From positions 23,017 through 87,016 of the forward strand of contig NZ_JACHYN010000022.1 in NCBI RefSeq assembly GCF_014192915.1: a stretch of DNA of 64,000 nt, given 5' to 3'. How positions within the stretch are numbered: position 1 is the first letter of the stretch; each line of letters opens with the position of its first letter. Source of the stretch: Azospirillum sp. OGB3 (GTDB taxonomy: Bacteria > Pseudomonadota > Alphaproteobacteria > Azospirillales > Azospirillaceae). Made by a program: the position numbers and the translations under genes. Of this stretch, positions 36,898-44,125 are shown piece by piece. Under the pieces are notes generated by a model. It was given only the letters and a program-made list of their open reading frames with translations, was not told the DNA's origin and searched no databases.

Positions 36898-36934
36898 GCC
36901 GCCCCCCTTCCCCGGAGTGAGAGGGGGGCTTCCT
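36898..36934. terminator. Terminator between convergent regulator and DJ-1 genes
   Basis: GCCCCCC pairs with GGGGGGC across an 11-15 nt loop, just after the regulator stop and 7 nt before the DJ-1-like stop. The T tract is poor (TTCCTT), so confidence is moderate. Confidence 0.55.
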
Positions 36935-36941
36935 TGGCGCC

Positions 36942-37514
36942 TTACTCCGCCGCGTGGCGATGGGTACCGTGGCGGCCTTCGGCAAACTCCTCCACCATCT
37001 TGCGGCAGAAGGCCGGGAGGTCGTCCGGCTTGCGCGAGGTCACCAGACCCTGGTCGGTGACCACCTCGCTGTCCTCCCAGCTCGCTCCGGCGTTGCCGAG
37101 ATCGGCCTTCAACGACGGCCAGGAGGTCATGCGCTTGCCCTTGACGCCGCCCGCGTCAATCAGCGTCCACGGCCCGTGACAAATCGCGGCGATCGGTTTG
37201 CCCGACTGGACGAAGCTGCGCACGAAATCGATGGCCTTGGGCTCCAGCCGCAGCGCGTCGGGATTGATGACGCCGCCGGGCAGCAACAAAGCGTCGAAGC
37301 TGCCGGGGTCCGCCTGATCGAGCGTGACGTCGACGTCCACCCGGTCGGCCTTGTCGTGATGGTTCCAGCCCTGGATCTGCCCGCCCTGGGGCGCCACGAT
37401 CCGCACCTTGGCGCCTTCGTTGCGCAGCGCCTTCACCGGTTCGGTCAATTCGACCTGCTCGAAGCCGTCGGTCGCCAGCACGGCGACGGTCTTCTTCTCG
37501 AGTTTTCCTGCCAT
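36942..37514 (-). CDS. DJ-1/PfpI-family protein
   Basis: A 190-residue protein of the PfpI/YhbO type: TVAVLATDGFEQVELTEPVKAL, DALLLPGGVINPDALR and the nucleophile elbow AAICHGPWTLIDAGG with its Cys. Homologues act in glyoxal/protein deglycation or oxidative stress; which holds here is not shown. The ATG at 37514 follows AGGAGGTGATCCC, a near-perfect site. A GGAAC-type promoter upstream supports stress induction. It is divergent from a PRC-barrel gene. Confidence 0.92.
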   Translation of the reverse strand: MAGKLEKKTVAVLATDGFEQVELTEPVKALRNEGAKVRIVAPQGGQIQGWNHHDKADRVDVDVTLDQADPGSFDALLLPGGVINPDALRLEPKAIDFVRSFVQSGKPIAAICHGPWTLIDAGGVKGKRMTSWPSLKADLGNAGASWEDSEVVTDQGLVTSRKPDDLPAFCRKMVEEFAEGRHGTHRHAAE

Positions 37515-37548
37515 GGGATCACCTCCTCGGTTGGCCTGTCCGGTCAGC

Positions 37549-37573
37549 AACCGGCGTACCTCTGGGGAGTTCC
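37549..37573 (-). promoter_or_regulatory. Candidate EcfG-type promoter of the DJ-1 gene
   Basis: Minus strand GGAAC-N16-GGTT, 35 nt before the DJ-1 start codon. It differs from GGAAC-N16-CGTT at one base. Confidence 0.45.
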
Positions 37574-37577
37574 CTCC

Positions 37578-37603
37578 GGAACCGCCACGCACCTCCCATG
37601 TTC
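37578..37603 (+). promoter_or_regulatory. Candidate EcfG-type promoter of the PRC-barrel gene
   Basis: Plus strand GGAAC-N16-TGTT, 40 nt before the ATG at 37644. It ends GTTCC, so it also reads as an inverted repeat. Confidence 0.45.
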
Positions 37604-37643
37604 CCTTTGACGGACCGCGCGTCACAATCGGGAGCACAGACCC

Positions 37644-38378
37644 ATGCGTTACAGCGGCACTTCGGCGGGCATCCTCGCCGCGTTCGCCATCGCCACGTCC
37701 CTGACTTTGGGCGTTCCTCAACCTGCCCAAGCCGTGGACGCCGTGCGAACCACGGAGGCGTCCTACCCCCGGCTCTACCAGGGCTGGCGGGCCGGCGTGA
37801 TCGTCGGGACGGATGTCGAGGGGCTGCTCGGCGAGGAGCTTGGGCAGGTGGTGGATCTCGTCGTCGGCCCGGACGGACGGCTGGAAAGCGCGGTGATCGA
37901 GGCGAGCGGCATGCTCGATGTCGGTGAGGCGCGCTTCACCGTGCCCTGGCATCAGCTCATGCCCGGATCGGTGGACGGCGTCCTGGCCTATCCGGTCACC
38001 GGCCCCGACACGCTGGACCTGATCCGCCGCCAGCAGCAGGCGGCCAGCCGCCCCGGCGACTGGCGCGTCTCCGCCCTGATCGGCCAGCCCGCCAACACGG
38101 CGGGCGGCGCGACGGAGGCTGGCTTCTTCGGCACGGTGGAGGATCTGGTGTTCGACCGCAACGGCGCGCTCAAGGCCATCGTGGTGACGCCGGAGACGGA
38201 AGGTGAAGGCCCTTACGCCGTCGCCTGGAAAGCGGCGGCGTTGGAGCCGGGCCTGACCTCCGTCACCTTGCAGGCGACGCCGGATCAGGTGAAGGCGCTC
38301 GGCTCCTTCGACGCCGCGCGCATGAAGGAGTTCAACACCGCGCGCCTGAACCAGGGCGCCCAGGCGCGGCGGGAATAG
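37644..38378 (+). CDS. Exported PRC-barrel protein
   Basis: A 244-residue protein with a signal peptide (AGILAAFAIATSLTLGVPQPAQA, cut near residue 30). It has two PRC-barrel-like halves: GVIVGTDVEGLLGEELGQVVDLVVGPDGRLESAVIEA and GGATEAGFFGTVEDLVFDRNGALKAIVV (in blocks). It belongs to the same broad type as the product of the gene at 22837. Its promoter has a GGAAC-type stress element and it is divergent from a DJ-1 gene, pointing to a general-stress role in the periplasm. Confidence 0.85.
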   Translation: MRYSGTSAGILAAFAIATSLTLGVPQPAQAVDAVRTTEASYPRLYQGWRAGVIVGTDVEGLLGEELGQVVDLVVGPDGRLESAVIEASGMLDVGEARFTVPWHQLMPGSVDGVLAYPVTGPDTLDLIRRQQQAASRPGDWRVSALIGQPANTAGGATEAGFFGTVEDLVFDRNGALKAIVVTPETEGEGPYAVAWKAAALEPGLTSVTLQATPDQVKALGSFDAARMKEFNTARLNQGAQARRE

Positions 38379-38415
38379 GCCCCGGCGGGAACAGGCCTCT
38401 TCGGGAACAGACCTG

Positions 38416-39726
38416 TCAGGCCGCCGGGCGGGCCACGCCGCCGACCGTCGGGCGGCTGGCCGCGGCGGCGGATCGGCCGTAGCGGGCAACCGTCAGCCCG
38501 TCCATGTCGATCTCCGTCTGGCGCCCGCCGACCACGTCGGCGACCACCCGGCCCGACCCCGCGGCCATCGTCCAGCCCAGCGTGCCATGGCCGGTGTTGA
38601 GGAACAGGTTGCGCACCGGGGTCGCGCCGACGATCGGAGTGCCGTCCGGCGTGTTCGGGCGCAGGCCGGTCCAGAATTCCGCCTTCGACAGGTCGCCACC
38701 CGTCGGGAAGAGATCGCTCACCACGTGGTCGAGCGGACCGCGGCGGCCCGGACGCAGCGTCAGGTCGAAGCCGGTCAGTTCCGCCGTGCCGCCGACCCGG
38801 ATGCGGTCGCCGAGGCGGGTCACCGCGATCTTGTGCGTCTCATCCATCACCGTGGATTCCGGAGCGCCCGCCGGATCGACGATGGGCAGCGTCAGCGAAT
38901 AGCCCTTCACCGGATAAACCGGCAGATCCAGCCCGAACGGCTTCACCAGCATCGGGGAATAGCTGCCCATGGCGACGACATAGGAGTCGGCGGTCAGCGT
39001 GCCGGCGTCGGTGACCACGCCGGTGACGCGGCGCCCGTCGCTCTCCAGCCTGCGGATGCCGGTGTTGTAGCGGAACTCCACCCCCAGCTCCGTCGCCAGC
39101 GCGGCCAGCGCGTTGGTGAAGCGGAAGCAGTCGCCCGTCTCGTCGCCGGGCAGCAGCAGTCCGCCGACGATCTTCTCCTTGACCAGCCGCAGCGCCGGCT
39201 CGACCGCCGCGCAGCCCTCGACGTCCAGCAGGCTGTAGGGCACCTTGAAGCGGTCCAGCACGGCCATGTCGGTGGCGGCGGCGTCCACCTGCTTCCGGGT
39301 GCGGAAGACCTGGAGCGTGCCCTTGGCGCGCTCGTCGTAGCGGATGCCGGTCTCGTCGCGCAGGGCGCGCAGGCAGTCGCGGCTGTATTCGGCCAGCCGG
39401 ACCATGCGGCCCTTGTTGATCTCGTAGGAACGCTCGTTTGCGTTGGCCAGCAGCTTCAGGCACCAGGACCACATGGCCGGGTCCATCTTCGGCCGGATCA
39501 CCAGCGGGGAGTGCTTCATCAGCATCCACTTCACCGCCTTCGCCATCAGGCCCGGCGCCGCCCAGGGGGCGGAGTAGCCCGGCGACACCTCGCCCGCGTT
39601 GGCGTAGCTGGTCTCCAGCGCCGGGCCGGGCTGCCGATCCACCACCGTGACCTCGTGGCCGGCCTTCGCCAGGAAGTACGCGGTGGAAACGCCGATGACG
39701 CCGCTGCCGAGGACGATGACGCGCAT
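38416..39726 (-). CDS. dadA: D-amino acid dehydrogenase
   Basis: A 436-residue FAD enzyme: MRVIVLGSGVIGVSTAYFLAKAGHEVTVVDRQ is the dinucleotide-binding fold, EVSPGYSAPWAAPGLMAKAVKWML the DadA block, and the C-terminal GLRPNTPDGTPIVGATPVRNLFLNTGHGTLGWTMAAGSG (in blocks) the family signature. It deaminates D-amino acids, chiefly D-Ala, passing electrons to the respiratory chain. No alanine racemase (dadX) adjoins. The ATG at 39726 follows CGGGAGCC. A sigma-54 promoter and TyrR-like boxes lie upstream. Confidence 0.95.
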   Translation of the reverse strand: MRVIVLGSGVIGVSTAYFLAKAGHEVTVVDRQPGPALETSYANAGEVSPGYSAPWAAPGLMAKAVKWMLMKHSPLVIRPKMDPAMWSWCLKLLANANERSYEINKGRMVRLAEYSRDCLRALRDETGIRYDERAKGTLQVFRTRKQVDAAATDMAVLDRFKVPYSLLDVEGCAAVEPALRLVKEKIVGGLLLPGDETGDCFRFTNALAALATELGVEFRYNTGIRRLESDGRRVTGVVTDAGTLTADSYVVAMGSYSPMLVKPFGLDLPVYPVKGYSLTLPIVDPAGAPESTVMDETHKIAVTRLGDRIRVGGTAELTGFDLTLRPGRRGPLDHVVSDLFPTGGDLSKAEFWTGLRPNTPDGTPIVGATPVRNLFLNTGHGTLGWTMAAGSGRVVADVVGGRQTEIDMDGLTVARYGRSAAAASRPTVGGVARPAA

Positions 39727-39766
39727 GTGAAGGCTCCCGAGATCACGGATTTGTTCGCATCCCATT

Positions 39767-39783
39767 CGCAAACGCGATGCCAA
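39767..39783 (-). promoter_or_regulatory. Sigma-54 promoter of dadA
   Basis: Minus strand TTGGCAT-N5-TTGCG, with GG and GC spaced exactly 10 nt, as in the -24/-12 consensus TGGCAC-N5-TTGC. Initiation would be about 30 nt before the dadA start codon. Confidence 0.7.
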
Positions 39784-39835
39784 GTGCCGAAAGCCGTGGA
39801 AACACTGGGGCGGACGGTTGCATGCCGGACAAGGC

Positions 39836-39853
39836 CGTACACGAATCGTTACA
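39836..39853. promoter_or_regulatory. TyrR-like box 1
   Basis: CGTACA-N6-GTTACA, matching the TyrR box TGTAAA-N6-TTTACA at most positions. It lies about 80 nt upstream of the predicted dadA transcription start. Confidence 0.6.
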
Positions 39854-39917
39854 CGTCACCCGAAATGCGTCCTCCGGGACCCAGATAAACACCGCAAAAA
39901 CAATAAGTTGCTTTAGA

Positions 39918-39935
39918 CGTACAGAAAACGTTACG
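39918..39935. promoter_or_regulatory. TyrR-like box 2
   Basis: CGTACA-N6-GTTACG, same layout as boxes 1 and 3. It lies 19 nt from box 3 start to start, close to two helical turns. Confidence 0.6.
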
Positions 39936-39936
39936 G

Positions 39937-39954
39937 CGTACACGGATGTTTACG
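39937..39954. promoter_or_regulatory. TyrR-like box 3
   Basis: CGTACA-N6-TTTACG, the best match to the TyrR consensus. It lies 45 nt before the regulator start and could also give autoregulation. Confidence 0.62.
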
Positions 39955-39998
39955 GATTTGCCCATCGTGCTACACTCATCCCTCCACTGGGGAGAGCC

Positions 39999-41540
39999 AT
40001 GCGCATCGACGTCCTGTTCGCCGACCGGGTCGGCATCGCCCACGAGATCCTGGCCGTGCTCGCCAAGCGGCGCCTGAACGTGGTGGCGGTGGAGGTGGAC
40101 CCGCCGCACATCCACATCGACGCGCCGGAACTGGACGTGCCGGGCTTCGGTGCGCTCGACGCCGCGCTGCGCGCCGTGCTGGGGGTGGAGTCCGTCACCC
40201 CCATCGACATCCTGCCCGGCACGCGGCGACGGCTGCATCTGGACGCCCTGCTGGCTGCCTTGCCCGACCCGGTTCTGGCGGTGGACCGCGCGGGGCGCAT
40301 CGTGGTGGCGAACGCCGCCGCCGCGACGGTCGCCGGGCGCAGCGAGGCCGACCTGACCGGCGCCGACTTCGGGCGGCTGTTCGGCGATGCCGAGCTGTCC
40401 GATCTGCTGGTGGACAACGGATTTCGCCTCGCCGCCGGGCAGGAGGTGACTCTGAACGGCCAGCCCTTCCTTCTCGACGCCACCCCCATCGTGGAGGACG
40501 GGCGTCCAGCCGGCGGCGTCGTCACCCTCTTTGCGCCGAGCCGGCTGGGCGAACGGCTGAATGCGCTGCAGAACTTCGATGAAGGCGGCTTCGACCGAAT
40601 CCTCGGCGAGTCCGCCCCGGTCCGCGCGCTGAAGGCACGGGCGGCGCGCGTCGCGGCGGTGGACGCGCCGCTGCTGATTCTGGGCGAGACGGGCACCGGC
40701 AAGGAGCTGATCGCCCACGCCTGCCACCGCGCCAGCCCGCGCCGCGACAAGCCTTTCCTAGCGCTGAACTGCGCCGCCGTGCCGGAGAATCTGGCGGAGA
40801 GCGAGTTGTTCGGCTACGCCCCCGGCTCCTTCACCGGGGCGCAGCGCGGCGGAAAGCCCGGCCTGCTGGAACTCGCCCATGGTGGCACCGTCTTCCTCGA
40901 CGAGATCGGGGAGATGTCGCCCTACCTCCAGGCCAAACTGCTGCGCTTCCTGAACGACGGGCGCTTCCGCCGCGTCGGCGGCGACCGCGAGCAGACGGTG
41001 GATGTGCGCGTGGTCAGCGCCACCCACCGCGACCTCGACTCCATGGTCGCCGGGCACAGCTTCCGCGAGGACCTGTTCTATCGGCTGAACGTGCTGTCGC
41101 TCCAGGTCCCGGCGCTCCGCGAGCGCGGCGACGACATCCTCCTGCTCGCCCGGCACTTCATCGCCCGCGCCTGCGCCCAGGCCCGCCGGCCGCCCTGCCG
41201 GCTGACCGTCGCGGCCAGCGCCGCCCTGCTCACCAACCCCTGGCCGGGCAACGTCCGCCAGTTGGAGAACGTCATCTTCCGCGCCGTGACGATGAGCGAC
41301 GGCGCCTATCTCGACGCCGCCGACCTGGAACTCGCCGGCGCGCGCATGGAGGCCGAGACCGGCGGCGAACCCGCCGAGCCGTCGAGTTGGGACGAGGCGG
41401 CCGCCGCCTTTGAGCGCGGCCTGCTCCGCCGCCTCTACCCGCGCCACCCGTCCAGCCGCAAACTGGCCGCCCGCCTCCACACCTCGCACACGATGATCGC
41501 GAACAAGCTGCGCAAGTACGGGATACCGGACGGGACCTGA
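39999..41540 (+). CDS. TyrR/PhhR-like sigma-54-dependent activator
   Basis: A 513-residue regulator in TyrR order: ACT domain (MRIDVLFADRVGIAHEILAVLA), PAS (about 80-180), AAA+ domain with Walker A GETGTGKE at 229-236, GSFTGA at 276-281 and Walker B FLDEIGEM at 299-306, then a TyrR-type HTH (SSRKLAARLHTSHTMIANKLRKYGI). E. coli TyrR has lost the sigma-54 contact loop; here a GAFTGA-like loop is kept, so it should activate sigma-54 promoters, as PhhR is thought able to. Aromatic or D-amino acids are likely effectors. The ATG at 39999 follows GGGGAGAGCC. Confidence 0.92.
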   Translation: MRIDVLFADRVGIAHEILAVLAKRRLNVVAVEVDPPHIHIDAPELDVPGFGALDAALRAVLGVESVTPIDILPGTRRRLHLDALLAALPDPVLAVDRAGRIVVANAAAATVAGRSEADLTGADFGRLFGDAELSDLLVDNGFRLAAGQEVTLNGQPFLLDATPIVEDGRPAGGVVTLFAPSRLGERLNALQNFDEGGFDRILGESAPVRALKARAARVAAVDAPLLILGETGTGKELIAHACHRASPRRDKPFLALNCAAVPENLAESELFGYAPGSFTGAQRGGKPGLLELAHGGTVFLDEIGEMSPYLQAKLLRFLNDGRFRRVGGDREQTVDVRVVSATHRDLDSMVAGHSFREDLFYRLNVLSLQVPALRERGDDILLLARHFIARACAQARRPPCRLTVAASAALLTNPWPGNVRQLENVIFRAVTMSDGAYLDAADLELAGARMEAETGGEPAEPSSWDEAAAAFERGLLRRLYPRHPSSRKLAARLHTSHTMIANKLRKYGIPDGT

Positions 41541-41550
41541 CGTCCGCGCG

Positions 41551-41781
41551 CTAGATGCGCGAGCGCTCGGCCTTGCTGTAGTTGCTGAAATGGCCCTCGG
41601 CGGCGGCGGCGCGGCGGGCCGTGTTCAGGAACTTGTCGGCCTTGGTGTCGGGCGCGATGCGCGCCACCTTCCGCTCCAGCGCCGCCGATCCGCAGGAGGC
41701 GCAGACGGGCGTATCCGACGAGCGCACCAGCGCTTCGAACTCGTGGTCGCAGGCGGTGCAGCGGTAGGAGTAGAGCGGCAT
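41551..41781 (-). CDS. FmdB-family zinc-ribbon protein
   Basis: A 76-residue protein starting MPLYSYRCTACDHEFEALVRSSDTPVCASCGS, with two CxxC pairs of a zinc ribbon. The rest is a short charged helix (RRAAAAEGHFSNYSKAERSRI). FmdB proteins were first seen with formamidase/acetamidase genes; their role is not settled. The ATG at 41781 has GAGGA upstream. It is convergent with the TyrR-like gene and stands alone. Confidence 0.92.
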   Translation of the reverse strand: MPLYSYRCTACDHEFEALVRSSDTPVCASCGSAALERKVARIAPDTKADKFLNTARRAAAAEGHFSNYSKAERSRI

Positions 41782-41909
41782 GGGAGTCCTCACACGGATC
41801 GGGAACCGGGCATGCCCATCCTATCACGCAAATTTCCTATGGGTATAGCGCAGTGCAGCAACCACGCACCGCCGAACCATTTTGCGCTAGGATCGTCCGA
41901 CGACAAAAC

Positions 41910-42458
41910 ATGGAGGAACGGGTGATCTACGCCTTCAACGACAAGGTCCCGCAGCTGTCGCCCGCCTGCTGGGTGGCCCCCAGCGCCACCGTCGTCGGCG
42001 ACATCCTGCTGGAGGAGGACGTGTCCGTCTGGTGGGGCGCGGTCATGCGCGCCGAGGAGGAGCGCATCCACATCGGCGCCGGCAGCAACGTCCAGGACAA
42101 CGCCGTCCTCCACGTCGATCCAGGCTTCCCACTGCTCATCGGGAAGAACGTGACCATCGGCCATCTGGCGATGGTGCACGGCTGCACCGTCGGCGACGGC
42201 AGCCTGATCGGCATCGGCGCCACCGTCCTCAACGGCGCCCGCATCGGCCGCGACTGCCTGATCGGCGCCCACGCCTTCATCGCCGAGGGCAAGGAGATCC
42301 CCGACCGCTCGCTCGTCCTCGGCGCGCCAGGCAAGGTGGTGCGCACGCTGTCGGACGAGGATGTGGAGCGCATGCGCGCGCCCGCCGCCGTCTACCAGCA
42401 GCGGTGGAAGAGCTACGCCAAGGGGCTGCGCCCGATCACCGTCCCCGGCCAGCCCTGA
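41910..42458 (+). CDS. Gamma-class carbonic anhydrase-like protein
   Basis: About 182 residues of left-handed beta-helix hexapeptides (VGDILLEEDVSVWWGAVMRAEEERIHIGAGSNVQDNAVLHVD, in blocks). The three metal His are in VLHVDPG and IGHLAMVHGC. The C-terminal helix (RMRAPAAVYQQRWKSYAKGL) is usual for the YrdA/PaaY/gamma-CA-like group. Activity on CO2 is not certain for this group. ATG at 41910 is annotated, but GTG at 41922 has GGAGGAAC directly before it and may be the real start. Confidence 0.92.
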   Translation: MEERVIYAFNDKVPQLSPACWVAPSATVVGDILLEEDVSVWWGAVMRAEEERIHIGAGSNVQDNAVLHVDPGFPLLIGKNVTIGHLAMVHGCTVGDGSLIGIGATVLNGARIGRDCLIGAHAFIAEGKEIPDRSLVLGAPGKVVRTLSDEDVERMRAPAAVYQQRWKSYAKGLRPITVPGQP

Positions 42459-42492
42459 CGCCAGCCACCAAACGCCGCGGCGTGGGGCGGCC

Positions 42493-43242
42493 TCACGCCC
42501 CGGCGCCCTTGATGAAGAAATACAGGGTCAGCCCCACGCCGATCGACACCACCACCCACTTCATCACATCGCGGCTGACCCGCTTCGCCGCGTGGGCGCC
42601 CACGTAGCCGCCAGCGATGGCCGACACCGCCATCACGGCGGTTTCCGGCCAGGACACCGCGTCGGACAGGCAGAAAGCCGCCACCGCCGCGCCATTCATC
42701 AGCGCGGCCAGCAGGATGCGCAGCCCGTTCATGGCGTGGATGTCGCGCAGGCCGAACAGGGTCAGCGCCGCCAGCATCAGGAAGCCGATCCCGCCTCCGA
42801 AATAGCCGCCGTAGATGGCGATGACGAATTGCACGACCAGGACGGAGCGACCGCCCAGCCGCAGCCGGGCGGCCAACGCCGGCATGAAGCTGCCGACCGC
42901 AAAGACCGCCGTCGCGAACAGCAGCAGCCAGGGCACCAGCCCGGCGAAGGCGCGGTCCGGCGTGGTCAGCAGGAGAATGGCCCCGACCACCCCGCCGACA
43001 AGGCTGACCACGGAGAAGGCGGTGACGCTGACCTCCTTCACGCCGCGGATCTCGTTGCGGTAGGCCCAGGCACTGGCCATCTGGCCGGGGAACAGGGCGA
43101 CGGTGCTCGACACGTTGGCGCTGACCGGCGGCACCCCGGCGAACAGCAGCGCCGGAAAAGTGATGAAAGCCCCGCCCCCGGCGACGGCGTTGAGAACCCC
43201 CGACGCGAACGCCGCGAGCATCAGCAGCACCATGGCAAGCAT
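42493..43242 (-). CDS. TauE/SafE-family permease
   Basis: A 249-residue membrane protein with about eight helices in two related halves: FASGVLNAVAGGGAFITFPALLFAGVPPVSANVSSTVALFPG (in blocks) and the second half YGGYFGGGIGFLMLAALTLFGL. The family exports sulfite, sulfoacetate or other small organic anions. A TGGCATGCCA dyad lies 32 nt before the start, the same operator type as at the oxlT genes, which suggests a carboxylate or related anion; this is inference. Confidence 0.92.
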   Translation of the reverse strand: MLAMVLLMLAAFASGVLNAVAGGGAFITFPALLFAGVPPVSANVSSTVALFPGQMASAWAYRNEIRGVKEVSVTAFSVVSLVGGVVGAILLLTTPDRAFAGLVPWLLLFATAVFAVGSFMPALAARLRLGGRSVLVVQFVIAIYGGYFGGGIGFLMLAALTLFGLRDIHAMNGLRILLAALMNGAAVAAFCLSDAVSWPETAVMAVSAIAGGYVGAHAAKRVSRDVMKWVVVSIGVGLTLYFFIKGAGA

Positions 43243-43273
43243 CGCACCCCCACCATCAGCATCCGCATGTATT

Positions 43274-43283
43274 TGGCATGCCA
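43274..43283. promoter_or_regulatory. GntR-type dyad TGGCATGCCA upstream of tauE
   Basis: Perfect 10-bp palindrome. Read towards tauE it is AACTGGCATGCCAAATAC, matching the other sites in its flanks as well (C before, AAAT after). Confidence 0.6.
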
Positions 43284-43426
43284 GTTATCGTTGTGGGCAC
43301 CCTGACAAACGCCATAGGAGGCGGATGAACGCCAAGGCTAAGGCTGCGCGCTTCGGCGGCTTCGTCGCACGAAAACGCGATTCCGCTGATTGTTGGCTAT
43401 ATTAGCTATTGACGCGTCGTGGCATC

Positions 43427-43436
43427 TGGTATACCA
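43427..43436. promoter_or_regulatory. GntR-type dyad TGGTATACCA upstream of the CBS gene
   Basis: Perfect palindrome in CATCTGGTATACCAAATAT. A TTGACG at 43409-43414 lies 15 nt before TATACC, so the dyad overlaps a possible -10 box, as expected for repression. Confidence 0.62.
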
Positions 43437-43587
43437 AATATCCATCGCCTGCCACTGCCCGATGCCCAGGTGCCGCCGACGGCCTTCGACCGGCCCGACG
43501 CGGTTCCACCGGTCAAGCTCCGGTCCCCCGCGGGGGTCTCCGTGCAGGGCGCGCTTATGCAACCCGCTGTCTGGTGGAGGGCTCGCC

Positions 43588-44037
43588 ATGAAAGTCGCCG
43601 ACATTCTTCGGACCAAGGAATCCCGCGTCGTCACCGTCCGTTCCGGAGAAACCATCGAGGAGGCGATCCGGCTGATGAAGTCGGAGAACATCAGCGCCCT
43701 GGTGGTCAAAGACGTCTGCCGGACCGAGGGCAACGCCGTCGCCGGCATGCTGTCGGAGCGCGACGTCGTCTACGCGCTGCTGGAGCGCGGCGCCTCGGTC
43801 CTGAAGACGCCGGTCTTCATGCTGATGTCGCGCGCACCGCAGACCTGCTCGCCCGATGACAGCGTCGTCCACGCGCTGGAACTGATGGACCGCCACCACA
43901 TCCGCCATCTGCCGGTGCTCGACGGCGCCACGCTGGTCGGCGTGGTCAGCGCCCGTGACTTCACCAAGCTCCAGCTCACCGAAATGGTCGCCCACGCCCA
44001 GCCGCCGGCCCAGGAAAGCCCGGTCTACGCCCACTGA
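43588..44037 (+). CDS. CBS-pair protein
   Basis: A 149-residue protein made of two CBS domains: KVADILRTKESRVVTVRSGETIEEAIRLMKSENISALVV (in blocks) and FMLMSRAPQTCSPDDSVVHALELMDRHHIRHLPVLDG, which fold into one Bateman module that binds adenine nucleotides. There is no effector domain, so it acts on a partner. ATG at 43588 follows GGAGGG. Its neighbour is the truncated PPDK, an enzyme that uses AMP/ATP; whether they interact is open. Confidence 0.93.
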   Translation: MKVADILRTKESRVVTVRSGETIEEAIRLMKSENISALVVKDVCRTEGNAVAGMLSERDVVYALLERGASVLKTPVFMLMSRAPQTCSPDDSVVHALELMDRHHIRHLPVLDGATLVGVVSARDFTKLQLTEMVAHAQPPAQESPVYAH

Positions 44038-44072
44038 TACGCGGCCCGGCGAAAGCGCAAAGACCCCACCCA

Positions 44073-44109
44073 GAAGGCCCGTCGTCCCATCGGACGGCGG
44101 GCCTTTCTT
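44073..44109. terminator. Bidirectional terminator between CBS and PPDK genes
   Basis: GAAGGCCCGTCGTCC pairs with GGACGGCGGGCCTTTC around CATC. A T-rich tail lies on the plus strand, an A/T-containing one on the minus strand. It serves two convergent genes. Confidence 0.8.
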
Positions 44110-44125
44110 CATGACGCCGGAGGAA

